From contig OZ038434.1 of assembly GCA_964036275.1 (NCBI GenBank), forward strand, positions 17,473,879-17,537,878: a DNA stretch of 64,000 nt, written 5' to 3'. Below are positions 1 to 11,732 of the stretch, piece by piece. The first letter of the stretch is position 1; each line of letters begins with the position of its first letter. This stretch comes from Litoditis marina. Its lineage: Eukaryota > Nematoda > Chromadorea > Rhabditida > Rhabditidae. The notes beneath the pieces were generated by a model. The model made no database searches. It was not told the origin of the DNA and saw nothing but the letters and a program-made list of their open reading frames with translations. The position numbers and the translations under genes were made by a program.

Positions 1-3000
1 AATAGGCGCCGAGGAGGGTAGTGGCAGTGAGAATGATGAGGTGGTGGGTGAGAAGAATCTTCGACGAATAGTACAGAGAGGCACTCGTCCACAGTGACTG
101 CAACACATGCAGGGATGAAGTGTTTTACATTGGCCCGTTCCAGTACTCAAAGAGATTCTAGATTCAGTTGTGTTTTTTTCATCTTTACTAGTTACTTAAA
201 ACAGTAACTGGTAAAGATCAAGAAAATGCGTTATTTTTTAACTGAGAAGTTTAAACTGATTCCGTTCATTCTAATTTACACTTTAGAATGAATTCAATGT
301 TGTCTTTTACTCGAGTTATTATCTACTGAGAATCCTATAAAAGTCATTCTCACGGAGCACTCTTTGTGATGCGGAATCAGAAATGATTGCTAAAATTATT
401 ATTCACGCGAACTAATTGTAAGTTTGGTATTCGTACTGTAAGAATCTCAGTAGGAAGGAAAGATACTATAATACTTGTAGCTGGGTAGATTTTATATAAT
501 ATATATATATATATACTAATATACAAAGTATTCAACTGAGCAGGCAACTGGGTAGTTCAGGAAGAAAACAACTAACACTAAATTTAGTCTAGTGTTGAGA
601 TATGCATCACAGTAATCCCTCACAGTTTGAGTAGTCAGTAGTAATAGATAGATGGAATGGACGATTTGTACACTAACCTGATAGAAATTAAAGAGAGCGA
701 AGGCTTCGTTGCTTTGCAATGGAAAAACATCAATCAGAAGAACATAGATCTGAATAAAACTTGTTGTCCTTCAATAGTTTGAAACTATAAATTTGTATTT
801 TGGATTGGAGCCAAGTTTGTTTTTGATATCTTGGCCTTCAGATCCCAGAAAGTACATCATAAGTGAACTCACCTGCGTGTTCCAGCAGCCATCCCCGAAT
901 CCAAGGACGAAAGAAATAAAACACGCCATTGTTCCACTGAAAATGGTTGACATTTTTTCTTCTTTTTTATGATTTCCGTTCTGACTGTACATGTTTGATC
1001 GTGCTGCGCCAACCTCGTAAAACTACAACGCCGCTATGATCAGTCTTATAATTGACCCTGCTTCCAAGCATGTACCACAAGATGGGTGAGGAATCAACAA
1101 TAACTACGATGTTCTCAAATTGCACTGTGTACAGTTCAATGATCACAGGATCAAATTTCAACTTGTTTTAAATATGTAGGTAAAAGATGTGCCTAGCCGT
1201 TTCTGATGTGATGTTTCCATTACAATCAAAGACATACGGTGGAAGTTGGCGTAGGTATGAAATAGACTATACCTCGGTTCAATGACGGACATTCCGTCTG
1301 TTTTTCGAAGGGAAGCATCATCTGGGAAACAGAGATAGACCCCGAGGAAAACCATACAATGGAGAACACATCCGAGTAGCACAATGTATCTTCTATTGAA
1401 CAGAAGGGCGCGTGAACCGATCCACACACAAACTGGAACAGCTCCATATTATAGTCAATTGCACAGTCTCGTGAAACATGTTAAACACAGCAGAACTCAG
1501 AAACGGGTCAACGATGTCGCATTAGAGGGGAGATGCGCTCCATCCACGAATTTTCGAGAGAGCCACCCTAAAAAGCAATTAGTGGCGAGCGAGCCAAAAA
1601 TCTGTGGATCCAGCCGCACTTTTCTGGTTAACTGGGTCACCACTCTCAAATGACAGAGAAAGCGTGGATGGAACATATTATCACATGGTTTTAGCAGCTC
1701 ATACTTGGTGATAGTACTTGTTTTCCCAATCAACTTTTCTACATACTATTTTTTCGAATTTAGTTTGTCTGTGAGAAAGGCTTATAGGCTTAGGTTAGTC
1801 ATGGTTCCTAGAGTAGCTGGTTGCACCTCAGGGTACTGGCTCGTTCCACTTCAGGTAACTGGCTCGTTCATGTGTAGAACTATCAGTATAGGTTTCTCCT
1901 GTTTTTGTTCATAACTCATATTTCTAACTTGTATTACCAAGATCGAAAAGTGAGTCAAAGACAATATCAAACCGTTACAAAGTATTTTCAACTCTCAACT
2001 ATTAACTCAAAACACACTATCTTCTCAATTTTTTGTCTTCCACACTTTATATAAGAATATACATAAGTTTTAAAGGTAGAGTGCAGCTCCATCCACAATT
2101 TGTGAAGACTGCCGCGCCATCCACAAAAAAGTCCACTTAGCGATTCGTGGATCGAGCTGTGTATCCGCATTAGAGTGCTAACTTCACGTGACTATCCAAT
2201 TGACATCTAGTATACCCTTTCTCTACTCAGCAACATTTGTGTCATTTTCGCCGTTCGGTCAGCTCTACAAAAGCGAGAGCTAAAGGGGTCTGCGTGTCTA
2301 TGGAGTGCACGTACTTTCTCGTCGCGGTCGCTACAAAATTAGCTGATTTTTTTCTATTTTTAAACGACATTAACTCACCTGTAACCTGTCCCAACCCTGA
2401 GGAAATGGCGCTCAGAGCCATAATAGTACTCGTATCTTCTCCTAACCTGTTAGTGAAGGAAATACACGTAGGATAGATGCCTGAAACATTATTTTTCAAT
2501 TTGCTATATGTGCATACTCTTGATTTTCAGGAAACAAACATGATTTGAGCACACTAGAGAAGAATCAAGAGCACAGCATCCTATTTGTTATGATGTGTTT
2601 GTAGTTTGATTCGAGTGTTTCGAAATTAGACTACAAATCAAAATTGTTCGTCGCTATTCGGTGCTCGATGATTCGCACGTTTTTGTTTTCTAGACCTTTC
2701 CTTCTCTAACGAAACTATAGTTTTTTTTTGTCGGAAATATAATATAAAACTAATAGAACGGTTACATTTGTAAACTGAGCAATAACAAACTGACTTGTCC
2801 AAAACGACTGTACAATACCCGTGTACGAAAAAACAATAGCTAAATAGAACATTCTCCACGTGAACATCAAACGGAACGTGGAACCTGCAACGAATGTTAC
2901 ACCTGAGACTTTATGTACCCAACCTTCGTCTTCTCAAGTACACTATTGTTTTTCGTAACAAAATACTAACCTTGCTTTTTACAAATATCGAGGTTTTCCA

Positions 3001-4332
3001 GAACTTTTCAAATTTCAGAAACTTTACTAGAATATTCAAAATTATACTGTAGGGAACCTTTAAAATGGAATATTAGCTCAAAACGTAACCAAACTAACCT
3101 AATTCAGTTATGAGCCCATTGGAAGTAGCTGCCTCCTTGTGAACTCCTTTCGGTGACTTGAGGAGAGAGAATACAAATATGGAGAATATGAGAACGGCAG
3201 AGAAGCAGAGACAGGAGTTCCGAACCGCCTCGGCCGAAATGGAGTTCTCGTCCTTCGTGGAATGGTGGAACACCAGCAACAGGATCATGCCCCCCACCAC
3301 CTGCCTGGAAGCGGAGATTATTGAGGTTTGAAGTTTGTAGTTTGATCCCTTTTTGTGATATGACCGGTAGTTCCGAAACTTGTGTTTAATCCATGTTTCG
3401 TTGCGGATCTGAGAACGCTATCAGATTGACAGCGATTGGAGGACGATTAGGCTCAAAGGCATTAAGCTACAACCTATAACTCAATTTTGAACATCAACAA
3501 CAAGTTCAAAGTGTCACAATGACTAGTTTATGAGAATAAACTATCTTTGTGAAAGTTCGGAGAGAAACAACTCATGCAGTTTTTACTAAGAGACGTCCGC
3601 TCAGTGTGTTTAAGCCTAATCGTCACCCACTCCTCCGACCACAACTCGCCATAACGTGGTCACATTATGTGTCCCTGTGCAAGGGAGCAGTCCTCGAACG
3701 GACCAGCCACCGAATCAACGAAAAATTCTCTCCGAGCTGAACAATCTGGTCACTTCTAAACCCTCCCCCCCCCTCTCTCTATCAATCTCCTTCTCTATCT
3801 CCCCCCTAGTTTCTAGAAGTAGTGTGAGTTTCACTCTGAATTAATCTTTAGAAAACACTATCATTAACTCCCCAACATACGATGCCTGTGACATAGCCCA
3901 TAGGATGGAGCAGTTCCTCTCCAGTGTTCTCTCGTTGCTATTCCACGTCAGATACGTTCCCTGGGCCGGCCAGGCTACTGAAAAGGACGTGGCATTGTGA
4001 GAGTTCTGTGGAACGCTACTTTCTATACCTCTTTTCCCTCAGTCCCTATATCTTACAGTACACAGATGACGACTCAAATTCAAAGACCCCTCCATGTCCT
4101 CAACGAATCGCCGCCCAATCCTAGAGATGGTCAATAAATATATTTCTATATTTCGAAATATACAGTAATAACTGTACATCCCAATGACGAAAGCATTATT
4201 GATTGCAATTACTAGAAGTAACAACTAACACGCAGCTCCAAATCCAGAGAGAGCGCTGGTCGAATAAAAATACCAGTTATTCAGACGGAGAAAACCCACC
4301 TGAAACATACGTTGTATCATAGAGAGATAGAA

Positions 4333-4379
<47 letters not shown>

Positions 4380-5664
4380 GAGAGAGAGAAACAGAGAGAG
4401 AGAGACAGAGAAGAATATGGAGAGAAAAAGAGAGAGAGAGAGGGAGAACGCAATGTATTTTGAGAATGATCTACAACGCATTGCGCTGCGATGTCACGTG
4501 AGTAAAACACATCACAATCCCAAAACATACAATGATAAAACACACATGCTATGGGCTGTTGTTCATTCAGTTCCACAGTTTTCCTTTGATTCTGGTCACT
4601 TTTGGTCACTTGTGCCGATTTATATCTAAACCACCTTTGTGAAATACTATTTTTCGTGAAGCAGTTCATATTGATGACCCCCACCTCATAAAGAAGAGTG
4701 AGAAATGCCCCAACCGCCATGGCCCATCTCGGCCCCATCCAATCGATAAGTGGGGCGATGAATAGATTGGCCACAGTGAACACCGCATAGTAGGTGGCCA
4801 GACTGAAATCAGATTAACTCGAAGGGAAACTCATAAAACTATTCCATGACACGAACATCATAATCTTGTTAATGTCTGATATTCACAATTAGTTAAACTT
4901 TTTCTAACAACCACCTTATTTTGTGTTTATAGTGTTTTTTTTTCAAATTTAATGTGGCTCGAATATTTTGTTCGTGAATTCAAAAGACTTCTCACACTGG
5001 TAGATAGCACTCGTATTATTTTAATTTGCAGAATTATAGAAAAATAAAAATGTAAAAAAAAATCCCTCACACTTCAACAGATGCAACGAGAGTTTGGATT
5101 TGACTAACACTAACTCATATCTTCAATCAATCATGAGAAAACTGAAGAAAGTTGAAATATTTCAAAAAAAAAAAGCAATGTTTCTAACCCATAGTAGCCG
5201 GCATGCTTGTTAATACCTTTCTCGTCGGGAACTGACTCGAAAATCGCCTCTTGCATGAAACCTGCAACAAATACCAAATAAAACAATTTTTTGTTTATCT
5301 ACTTTTTGTTGCGCACAGTTTTTAATTAAAGTAAAAGCTCAAACATAGAGAACATAAATACGTTAAAATACTAGCAAGAAATCTTTTAAGTTGAAAATCT
5401 GCCCAGACCATGGCGTATGCACATTTGTACCTGCACAGTTTGCGCATAATGACAAGTTGTGCACGAGACATGGTCCAATCGAATACATATTGGGCTATTT
5501 GGCCATTTTTTTTGCAGTTTTTTATTCAGTTGACTCTTTTTCGATCTTCTCAGTTCGAAGAAGTCTAAACAATTTCGTGACAAACCTTGTGAGTTGAATG
5601 CAACGAAGAAAAGGAAGAATCCTAGCCCGAGTTGAAGAACATTGAACGTGTGCCGGGTTATCAT
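1..5664 (-). CDS. UNC-93/MFSD11-like membrane protein A (3' end off window)
   Basis: Twelve exons on the minus strand: 5664-5586, 5261-5189, 4802-4685, 4299-4230, 3977-3881, 3304-3099, 2884-2795, 2480-2379, 1441-1273, 936-873, 749-678 and 97-1, continuing past the left edge. All phases agree, giving about 412 residues. The order of conserved blocks matches MFSD11-type UNC93 proteins: N-terminal helix ending FVAFNSQG, then AQGTYLTWN with RNCSILWAMSQAS, YTGIVQSFW, ASLRKT, GFGDGCWNTQ, AFALFNFYQ. Many hydrophobic stretches fit a 12-helix major-facilitator fold. The family is poorly understood; C. elegans UNC-93 acts with the SUP-9 potassium channel, but that role is not implied here. The start ATG lies 6 bases after a TTTCAG acceptor-like site, so the mRNA may be trans-spliced. 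The acceptor of the 1441-1273 exon is a non-pyrimidine GAG and is the weakest boundary. Paralogue B at 14.6-20.6 kb confirms nearly every junction. Confidence 0.85.
1450..2213. repeat. short inverted-repeat element (family 4) split by an insertion
   Basis: The left part (about 1450-1527) and the right part (about 2167-2213) together match the family seen at 9625, 37523, 52012 and 56436, recognisable by CAATTGCACAGTCACGT and AACACAGCAGAACTCAGAAA. The two halves are separated by the 639-bp element listed next. It lies in an intron of gene A. Confidence 0.65.
1528..2166. mobile_element. 639-bp nested DNA element with 9-bp target duplication
   Basis: GCATTAGAG stands directly before (1519-1527) and after (2167-2175) this segment, as a target-site duplication would. 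The two ends are imperfect inverted repeats sharing the core GCTCNATCCACGAAT (about 1537 on the left, about 2145-2158 on the right). No transposase reading frame is visible, so it is non-autonomous. A 9-bp duplication is typical of Mutator-like elements, but the superfamily is only inferred. Confidence 0.65.
3438..3634. repeat. family-5 inverted-repeat element (copy 1)
   Basis: About 195 bp with ends GACGATTAGGCTCAAA and its inverse near 3615-3626 (TTTAAGCCTAATCGTC). A second copy at 40088-40287 shares the ends and most of the interior. No coding content. It sits in a gene A intron. Confidence 0.6.
4336..4443 (+). repeat. GA dinucleotide array
   Basis: Nearly pure GA for about 40 bp, followed by interrupted GA/GAAA sequence. 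It lies in the gene A intron between the exons at 4299-4230 and 4802-4685. Reading frames across it are repeat artefacts. Confidence 0.9.
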
Positions 5665-5984
5665 GAAACCCTGAAACAGTTGCATGCACTCTAAAAATAA
5701 AATATCTCGAAATGTAGGTTTCGCTCTAGGGACGTTAAAGCCAAACTCGAAAAACTCGGTTTTTCTCAAAACTCGAAATTTTTGAAACTCGAACAGTTCG
5801 AGTTTTTCGAGTTTGAGGTTGGTCTCGTTCTAAGTCAGAAATGAGGGACGAATGAGCGTTTCACAGCACTCTTTCTGCGATTTCAAACATAAGTTGTTTT
5901 TTTCACGATTCTCTTTTCACAATTTTTTTGTCTCGATAAAATCCAGAAACTTAACGACCTCAAAATTTCCTACTCGATTAAAGG

Positions 5985-6203
5985 GGGTCTGGCAGGAACC
6001 CAATCTCATGCTTTGCGCTCCACGGCTTATTCCGTCGCTTCAACGCACACGCGCTACAAAAATTAAGTTGTTGATGTTTTTCGCAACATTTGATCACAAT
6101 TCATTTGCGGATATTCGAAAACTTGGTTTTTGTGTGCATTCGCCCAAGGGCGACTGAATTAACCGTGGAGCGCAAGACATGAGATCGGGTTCCTGCCAGA
6201 CCA
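5985..6203. mobile_element. non-autonomous inverted-repeat element, ~219 bp
   Basis: Terminal arms of about 40 bp are near-perfect inverted copies: GGTCTGGCAGGAACCCAATC at 5985 and its inverse at about 6184-6203. The interior has no meaningful frame. No second copy was seen in this window. Confidence 0.7.
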
Positions 6204-6292
6204 TCTTTAACAACCCTAGTTCGCTCAGAGGAGAGCAGGGGTATGCTGCACATCTAGCTCAGATTATAATTTGATCCGATCATAGTTCAGTC

Positions 6293-6530
6293 GTATAGTT
6301 TGTTCCACCCACTTATAACCTTCTACAGTAATCTGCTAACACTTCCAGGTCAAAGTTTAGTATATAAGCGTATTCAGAACGCCTCAAAATTTTCATAGTG
6401 TCGTATGCATGTTTACTACTACTAACTCTGAAAATTTGAAACCAAAGTAATGACTTTTTCAATAGAAAACACCTCCTTGAATAATTGACGGATCACTGTA
6501 GGAGTACATCGATTGGTGAAACAGACTATA
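6293..6530. mobile_element. family-2 element with TATAGT ends (copy 1)
   Basis: About 238 bp beginning TATAGTTTGTTCCACC and ending with the inverted form GGTGAAACAGACTATA. The copy at 22882-23118 lies in the opposite orientation and matches across its length, including TACAGTAATC. It is a MITE-like non-autonomous element. Confidence 0.75.
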
Positions 6531-6898
6531 ATTGAAAGCTGTTCTAAGCGAGCAGATAAAACTACAACTCGCATATTCATGTGAAAGTTAGAGGTATTCA
6601 AGATGCCGAGATGAAATGGAACGTCTGCAGACATGAAATTCAAAAGGAAACCTAATAGTACAGAAAAACATCGATAGTCAAGAAACTTCAGTGAAATGGT
6701 GAATAACATAATGATCCGTAAACTTTCAAACAGAATTTGAGAGTGGTTTTACGCAATTACCAATATCGACATACTGTTTGTTTCTCTCTCAAACTGACTT
6801 TGTTCTGTAAATATTTTCCCCGCGCAAATCAAACAAATATTATTAATATTTTGTACAAACATCCTACGAAAACAACCGGGTGCGCTATTTTGATCTAT

Positions 6899-7022
6899 TA
6901 AAGAAGGACGATTATGTAGTCCAATCCCAACGCGTCAGTCCTTTGATCTGTAATATATTTTTCAATTGCAGTTTAAAGGACCGTTGACACAAGATTGGTC
7001 CACATAATCGTCCTGCTTTAAC
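6899..7022. mobile_element. family-1 palindromic element (copy 1)
   Basis: About 122 bp and nearly fully palindromic. It starts AAAGAAGGACGATTATGT and ends with the inverse CATAATCGTCCTGCTTT, with TTTAAAGGACC and CAATTGCAG inside. Four other copies lie at 18174, 25257, 47063 and 62521. The RNA would fold into one long hairpin. Confidence 0.85.
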
Positions 7023-7984
7023 TTAAAATGTTCATTTCATGTTCTAACTAAATGTTTGAGAAACCATTTTCTTAGAAAAATGTATATTTGTGTCGCAACA
7101 AACATATCTTCTTTCTATATAGGTTTTCCAAATTTTGGTGACAACTATTAACAAAAAATGTTGATACGCCAAATTCAATTGATTCCACGCGGATAATGCA
7201 CACGCTTCGGAGAAAAACGCAGACTTTCATCTAAATTCCACTTTGAGATCTACAGAAATTGTTATACAAAACGTCTTGAAATCATATTCAGAAAAATACG
7301 GCGAATATATGCAGTCCACGTGAGAGAGTTTAAAAATAAATGATTGGAAAATAGAAAAGCAAAGATCCATTCGATAAACTGAGCGCCCATGGGTGGAGGG
7401 GGTCTGTTCAAATAAAAAAGAGCCTATCTATACGACTTTCCCCCTTCTTGTTGCACTTTCACACACTTTCAGTCGAAAAATACACAAAAACAGCGACCTC
7501 AGACTTCCTTATCAAAAATACATTTAATCAGCAATATTAATTCATTATGTTCCTAGCTTTTCAATGTTTCCGACCAAAGTTCTACAGAAACTGTTATAGA
7601 AAACGTCTTGAAGTCATATTCACAAAAAGACGCCGAAATTTTTTCAACAAAGGTTGGTCAGAAAACCCTAGAAAGTGTTGAGCGAGGATGAAATCAAACT
7701 ACTTCTCTATTGTCCAGTTCGTTTTTCATATTCATCGAATGTTAAACATAGACAATTTTGTGTGGCAACATGAAAAGTTATGAAAAAAATGCACAACAGG
7801 AAAAAAGAATTTCATTGAGAGGAAAACATGTGTTCTTTGGAATAGGAGGAATGTGATGAACAGAGATATGGAAGGGAACAAAATATTACACAGATTTACG
7901 CCGGAAATTTCAGATAAAATCGATTTGAATCGGTTGGAAAAGCGCTATTAGTGGTAGTAGGCAGATGACAAAGAGGGATGTACT

Positions 7985-8135
7985 AACGAGAGATGGAGAG
8001 AGAGAGCGATCAGAGAGAAAGAGGGAAAGAGAGAGAGGGGGAGGGAGTTAGAGAAAGAGAGAGAGAGAAAAGAAGTGTTAGAGAGACGTAAGATAGACAG
8101 AGTGGAGAAAGGGAGGGAGATAGAGAGGAAAAGGA
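7985..8135 (+). repeat. interrupted GA-rich tract
   Basis: About 150 bp of GA, GGGA and GAAA units, purine-rich on the plus strand, in intergenic DNA. There is no coding content. Confidence 0.8.
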
Positions 8136-8531
8136 AAGCAGGGATTCGTTTGAATCACAGACGAAATATTTCCTCGATCAACATTGTTGTTTTGCAATGT
8201 TGTTCTCATCTCGCCATGTAATTTGAAGTGAGAATGTATGACTCTCTGTCATATGATAAAGAAAGCCGTGAATAGGATAGAAATCCGCCCAGAAAATGTA
8301 ATAACCAACCAGTTTTATACGCGCTCTAAATAGAAAGAAAGCGTGGGAAAATGATGAAAAGCTCGAATAGAAATGGATTTTATAGGTTTTGAAGGAAATT
8401 TACTGTCTAGTATTGAGGCATTTTAGATACCATATTTTTAAGGACCTAAGTGTATTGCATTAAGAAAAAAGAACAAAGCAAGAACGTATTTCCAAAGTGA
8501 AATGTCTGCAGGGGATGAAGATATACTAGTT

Positions 8532-8738
8532 GTATAGTCATCGCCAACGGAAAGACGGGAGGGTACTGTATATCTCATTTTTCGCTGTGTACGGACTACG
8601 GACACATGTCTTCGATTGCAAGGCTTCATTGCTTATATGCTCTCGTAGCGTAGTGGTTAGCGCCCAGCTACGAATCTTTTGCTCGCAAGTTCGATTCCGG
8701 CAAGAGACAGAAATTCATAAATTTGGCATTCACTATAG
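8532..8738 (+). mobile_element. tRNA-like repeat (family 7, copy 1)
   Basis: About 205 bp with TATAGT at one end and ACTATA at the other. The 3' half reads like a tRNA: TAGCGTAGTGG fits the polymerase III A box, and GTTCGATTCC with the preceding base (A here, G in the sister copies) fits the B box. The acceptor and T stems pair only partly and no proper anticodon arm forms, so I do not call a tRNA gene. Related copies lie at 22299-22481 and, inverted, at 34552-34738. Confidence 0.65.
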
Positions 8739-9624
8739 TATTATCCCGTATGTAAATCACCCTTTATGTTTTGAAACTAGAATATAGTACGATAACACTA
8801 CTAACACAGCAGAACATGGGCACATTCTACCCGTCCTGTGGGAACTGCAAAAAATAAACATTTTATTGCAGAATACAAAATACTGCAAACGAATCTATGA
8901 AGGATGTATAATATTCATAGCACAGCTGTATATAAAATAAGGTATGTCAAATTTGAATAGATTCTATGCCATTAGAGTATTCGATAATCCGCCATGAAGG
9001 AGGGACCAAGATCAACTTAAGAAACTGCTACTACAAAGATCTGTGACATGGTGATGATCACCGCCTCGTAACGACGTGACGTGGATGAATAAATGTGAAT
9101 ATCAAATATAAAATATGAATCTTTCGTAAGGGAATATGTGTTTTTCACGTGAGAAGAAGAGATACACAACAACCTGTTCTCGAATATGCGAAACATCGAT
9201 ATGTGAACGATTAGAAGATAAATGGGTTTTGTAAAAAAAAACTTCTGTAATTGTGTAAATAATCTTGGAATTAAAGAAGAAAGAATAGAAGAAACTTCGG
9301 TAAGCGGGGTTTTTTTCAAATCACAGTAGGTGAAACAAACACTTTTCATGAACTGTTTTCTATGTTTTATTTGAGACACATGGTATTGATATTTGATTGT
9401 GACGCTGCCAGAGTCTCACTGAGAATGACGAGAACTATAACTAATCAAATATCATGAGCTACAGATTAGGGGATAATGTTGTTGTTCCATCATCAACCAA
9501 TTTGCACCGAATGCTCTCTTCGAAACAGGTTCACTACAATTTGTTTCGGGTAAAATCTCCGTTATACTGCTAGTCACATGCATAGTCATGTGGAACAGGG
9601 GAGACACATGCCGAAACAGTTATT

Positions 9625-9757
9625 TACTAGAAGTTTATTGAAAAGTCACGTAAAATTGATATTCTAATGAGGCATCGTGCACTTCGTAACTACACGTTTC
9701 TAAGTTCTGCTGTGTTCTACATGTTCCACGTTACTGTGCAATTGACTAACAGTATAT
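9625..9757. mobile_element. family-4 inverted-repeat element
   Basis: About 130 bp from ACTAGAAGTTTATTG to CAATTGACTAACAGTATAT, carrying AGTTCTGCTGTGTT. It is the inverse-strand counterpart of the copies at 37523 and 52012 and lies parallel to the one at 56436. Confidence 0.7.
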
Positions 9758-10576
9758 GTAACAATTACATGAAAAGGGAAGAAATCAGAACAAAATATGA
9801 AATGTTTCGCTGTGCGAATGTCCATCTTTTGTACAGTTACGAATACAAAAGATGTACTTCTTGAAAGTGAAAAGGTGAAAAGTATGAGAAACAGATGAAT
9901 GGGGGTGAATGACTAATAGCATGAGCCATATGGACAGAATACGAACATGGCCGCCGAATAATATAAGAGCATGAAATATTTAATATCCTAAGAACATTAG
10001 TTGCACTTAGACTAGCATCATTCCATACCCTACCAATCCAGGGAGTGATCTTAAAATTGAATGCCAATTCGCAAGTAACCCGTGTCTTTTCACGTTGGTG
10101 GACGTGGCACTCTAATTAGAACTAAGACCTAGGAGAAAAATGAAGACTATTTCTGTTAAGCGATCGAAGTGTAATAAGGAATTTAGCACAATTGAATACA
10201 CTGCATACAATTAATATGTATTAATGTATAATGTACCGAATTGGCCCTAAACTTTTGACCTGATTTTCATTGGGGGGACGATCATAGAAACGCCGTGCAG
10301 GTTCTTTATTTCACGATTCATGATATTATTATTGTCAAAAAAATCAGAGTAAATACTGATCCAAATTAGACGAATAGCAACCATGACCAATTGAAAGCAA
10401 ATTAAAGTATATCAACAATATTGTCTAGTTGAATTTGAACCCACCTTCCTCTTTTTGTAGTTTGGACAGATTGTAGTTCGGGAGTATAACAGTCCATGCT
10501 GCTCGTTCTTTATTCTTTCTGCCATAGGAGAGTGTGATAGAGAGAGTAGTGGCAGGCACATGCCCCCACGTGACCA

Positions 10577-10792
10577 TGATCTCTGTCGAATGCGAGAGAA
10601 CAGACAGAGATCATGTATTTGCCAGAGACGCAGAGAAAAACCTTTTTGTTTCGGTTTTCTGTGGATTTGAAATCAGAATTTTATTCATTTTACTCATGAA
10701 TCTCAAGACCAATTATCTTTTTGCTAACTTCCGTGTACCGAATGTGAGAGAAAAGACAGAGATCATGTAATTGCCAGAGACGCAGAGAAACA
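10577..10792 (+). repeat. pair of ~55-bp direct repeats carrying GAGACGCAG
   Basis: Segments near 10577-10637 and 10736-10792 share GACAGAGATCATGTA and TTGCCAGAGACGCAGAGAAA in the same order. The GAGACGCAG word resembles the CTGCGTCTC promoter motif known from Caenorhabditis. Their function is unknown. Confidence 0.6.
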
Positions 10793-10916
10793 AAATGACA
10801 CTAAATAATATTTACTTTTTTTCACATTCATAAGATTTTACAGTGTGCACCAATGTACTTTGTACGTTCTATTGGCATTCAACATTATACGATGCTTAAA
10901 AGAACTTGAGCATGTC

Positions 10917-10932
10917 CCCCCCCCCCCCCCCG
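10917..10932 (+). repeat. homopolymer C run
   Basis: Sixteen consecutive C in intergenic DNA. Its exact length may be unreliable in an assembly. Confidence 0.85.
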
Positions 10933-11540
10933 GAAGTGTGAAGAAGATGTTTTTTTCTGTAGTTTTTCTCACTGGTACTTTTTGAACAGTTTGAGAAAAG
11001 AGGCTTGAGTTTGTAGCGGAATCGAAGTAGAAGTAAAACTTCTAAATGGTTTGTGTACAAAACAGTAAAGCAAATAAAAGGAAGCGGGAAAGGCAGGTGG
11101 TTTCATAAAAGATTATAGTTCTGCCGCTACTATATACGTACCTGCTCTTCGCATATAACATGCGTCGTTGCAGACTAGTAATTATGAAAATTTGGATAAG
11201 ATTTCCCAGAAATGCCGTTTTGACTGAAAACATTGCGATGGATCAAACGCAAGTTTTTGCTCTTCCAGCGAACTGTCACCAAAAACACTTATATGAAACT
11301 CGTTCTGGTGAGGACAGTTCATCGTTTGCTTAAATATTGAATGTGCAGCATCACTACAATTCACTCCATGTGAGTTGTATTCCGCTTAAGTCTTAACACG
11401 AATAAATCTGGTTTCCACTGCAATCCTCCTGGCACCGTAGCAAAGTCATAAAAGTTGTGAGCTCAACCTAATCAAGACCCCGGTCAAATTCTGGCCACAT
11501 CGTTGCCAACTTTGTATGTATAAGCATAGTGCAGGGGACC

Positions 11541-11732
11541 CAAACCTGGCGGCGCAGCAATCTTTCAAAAATCTTATGAGATATCTCATGAGCTATTCGC
11601 ATGAAATTCTCATGAGATTCTATTGATTGCTATGCTACAGCATTGAGAGTTCACGAGTGCCTCATGAGGTATCTTATGAGAAACTCATATGAACTTCTCG
11701 TGAGATTGAAGGGATTGCTACGCCGCCTGGGC
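11541..11732. mobile_element. family-6 element with GCGGCGTAGCAATC ends (copy 1)
   Basis: It starts CCTGGCGGCGCAGCAATCT and ends with the inverse GGGATTGCTACGCCGCCTGG. The interior repeats CTCATGAGA-type palindromic words. A second copy at 21781-22092 is interrupted by an ATT microsatellite. Confidence 0.7.

Noticed and set aside
8640..8710. tRNA gene
   Set aside because: A and B boxes are present, but stems and anticodon arm do not fold properly, and the sequence is repeated within a mobile element.
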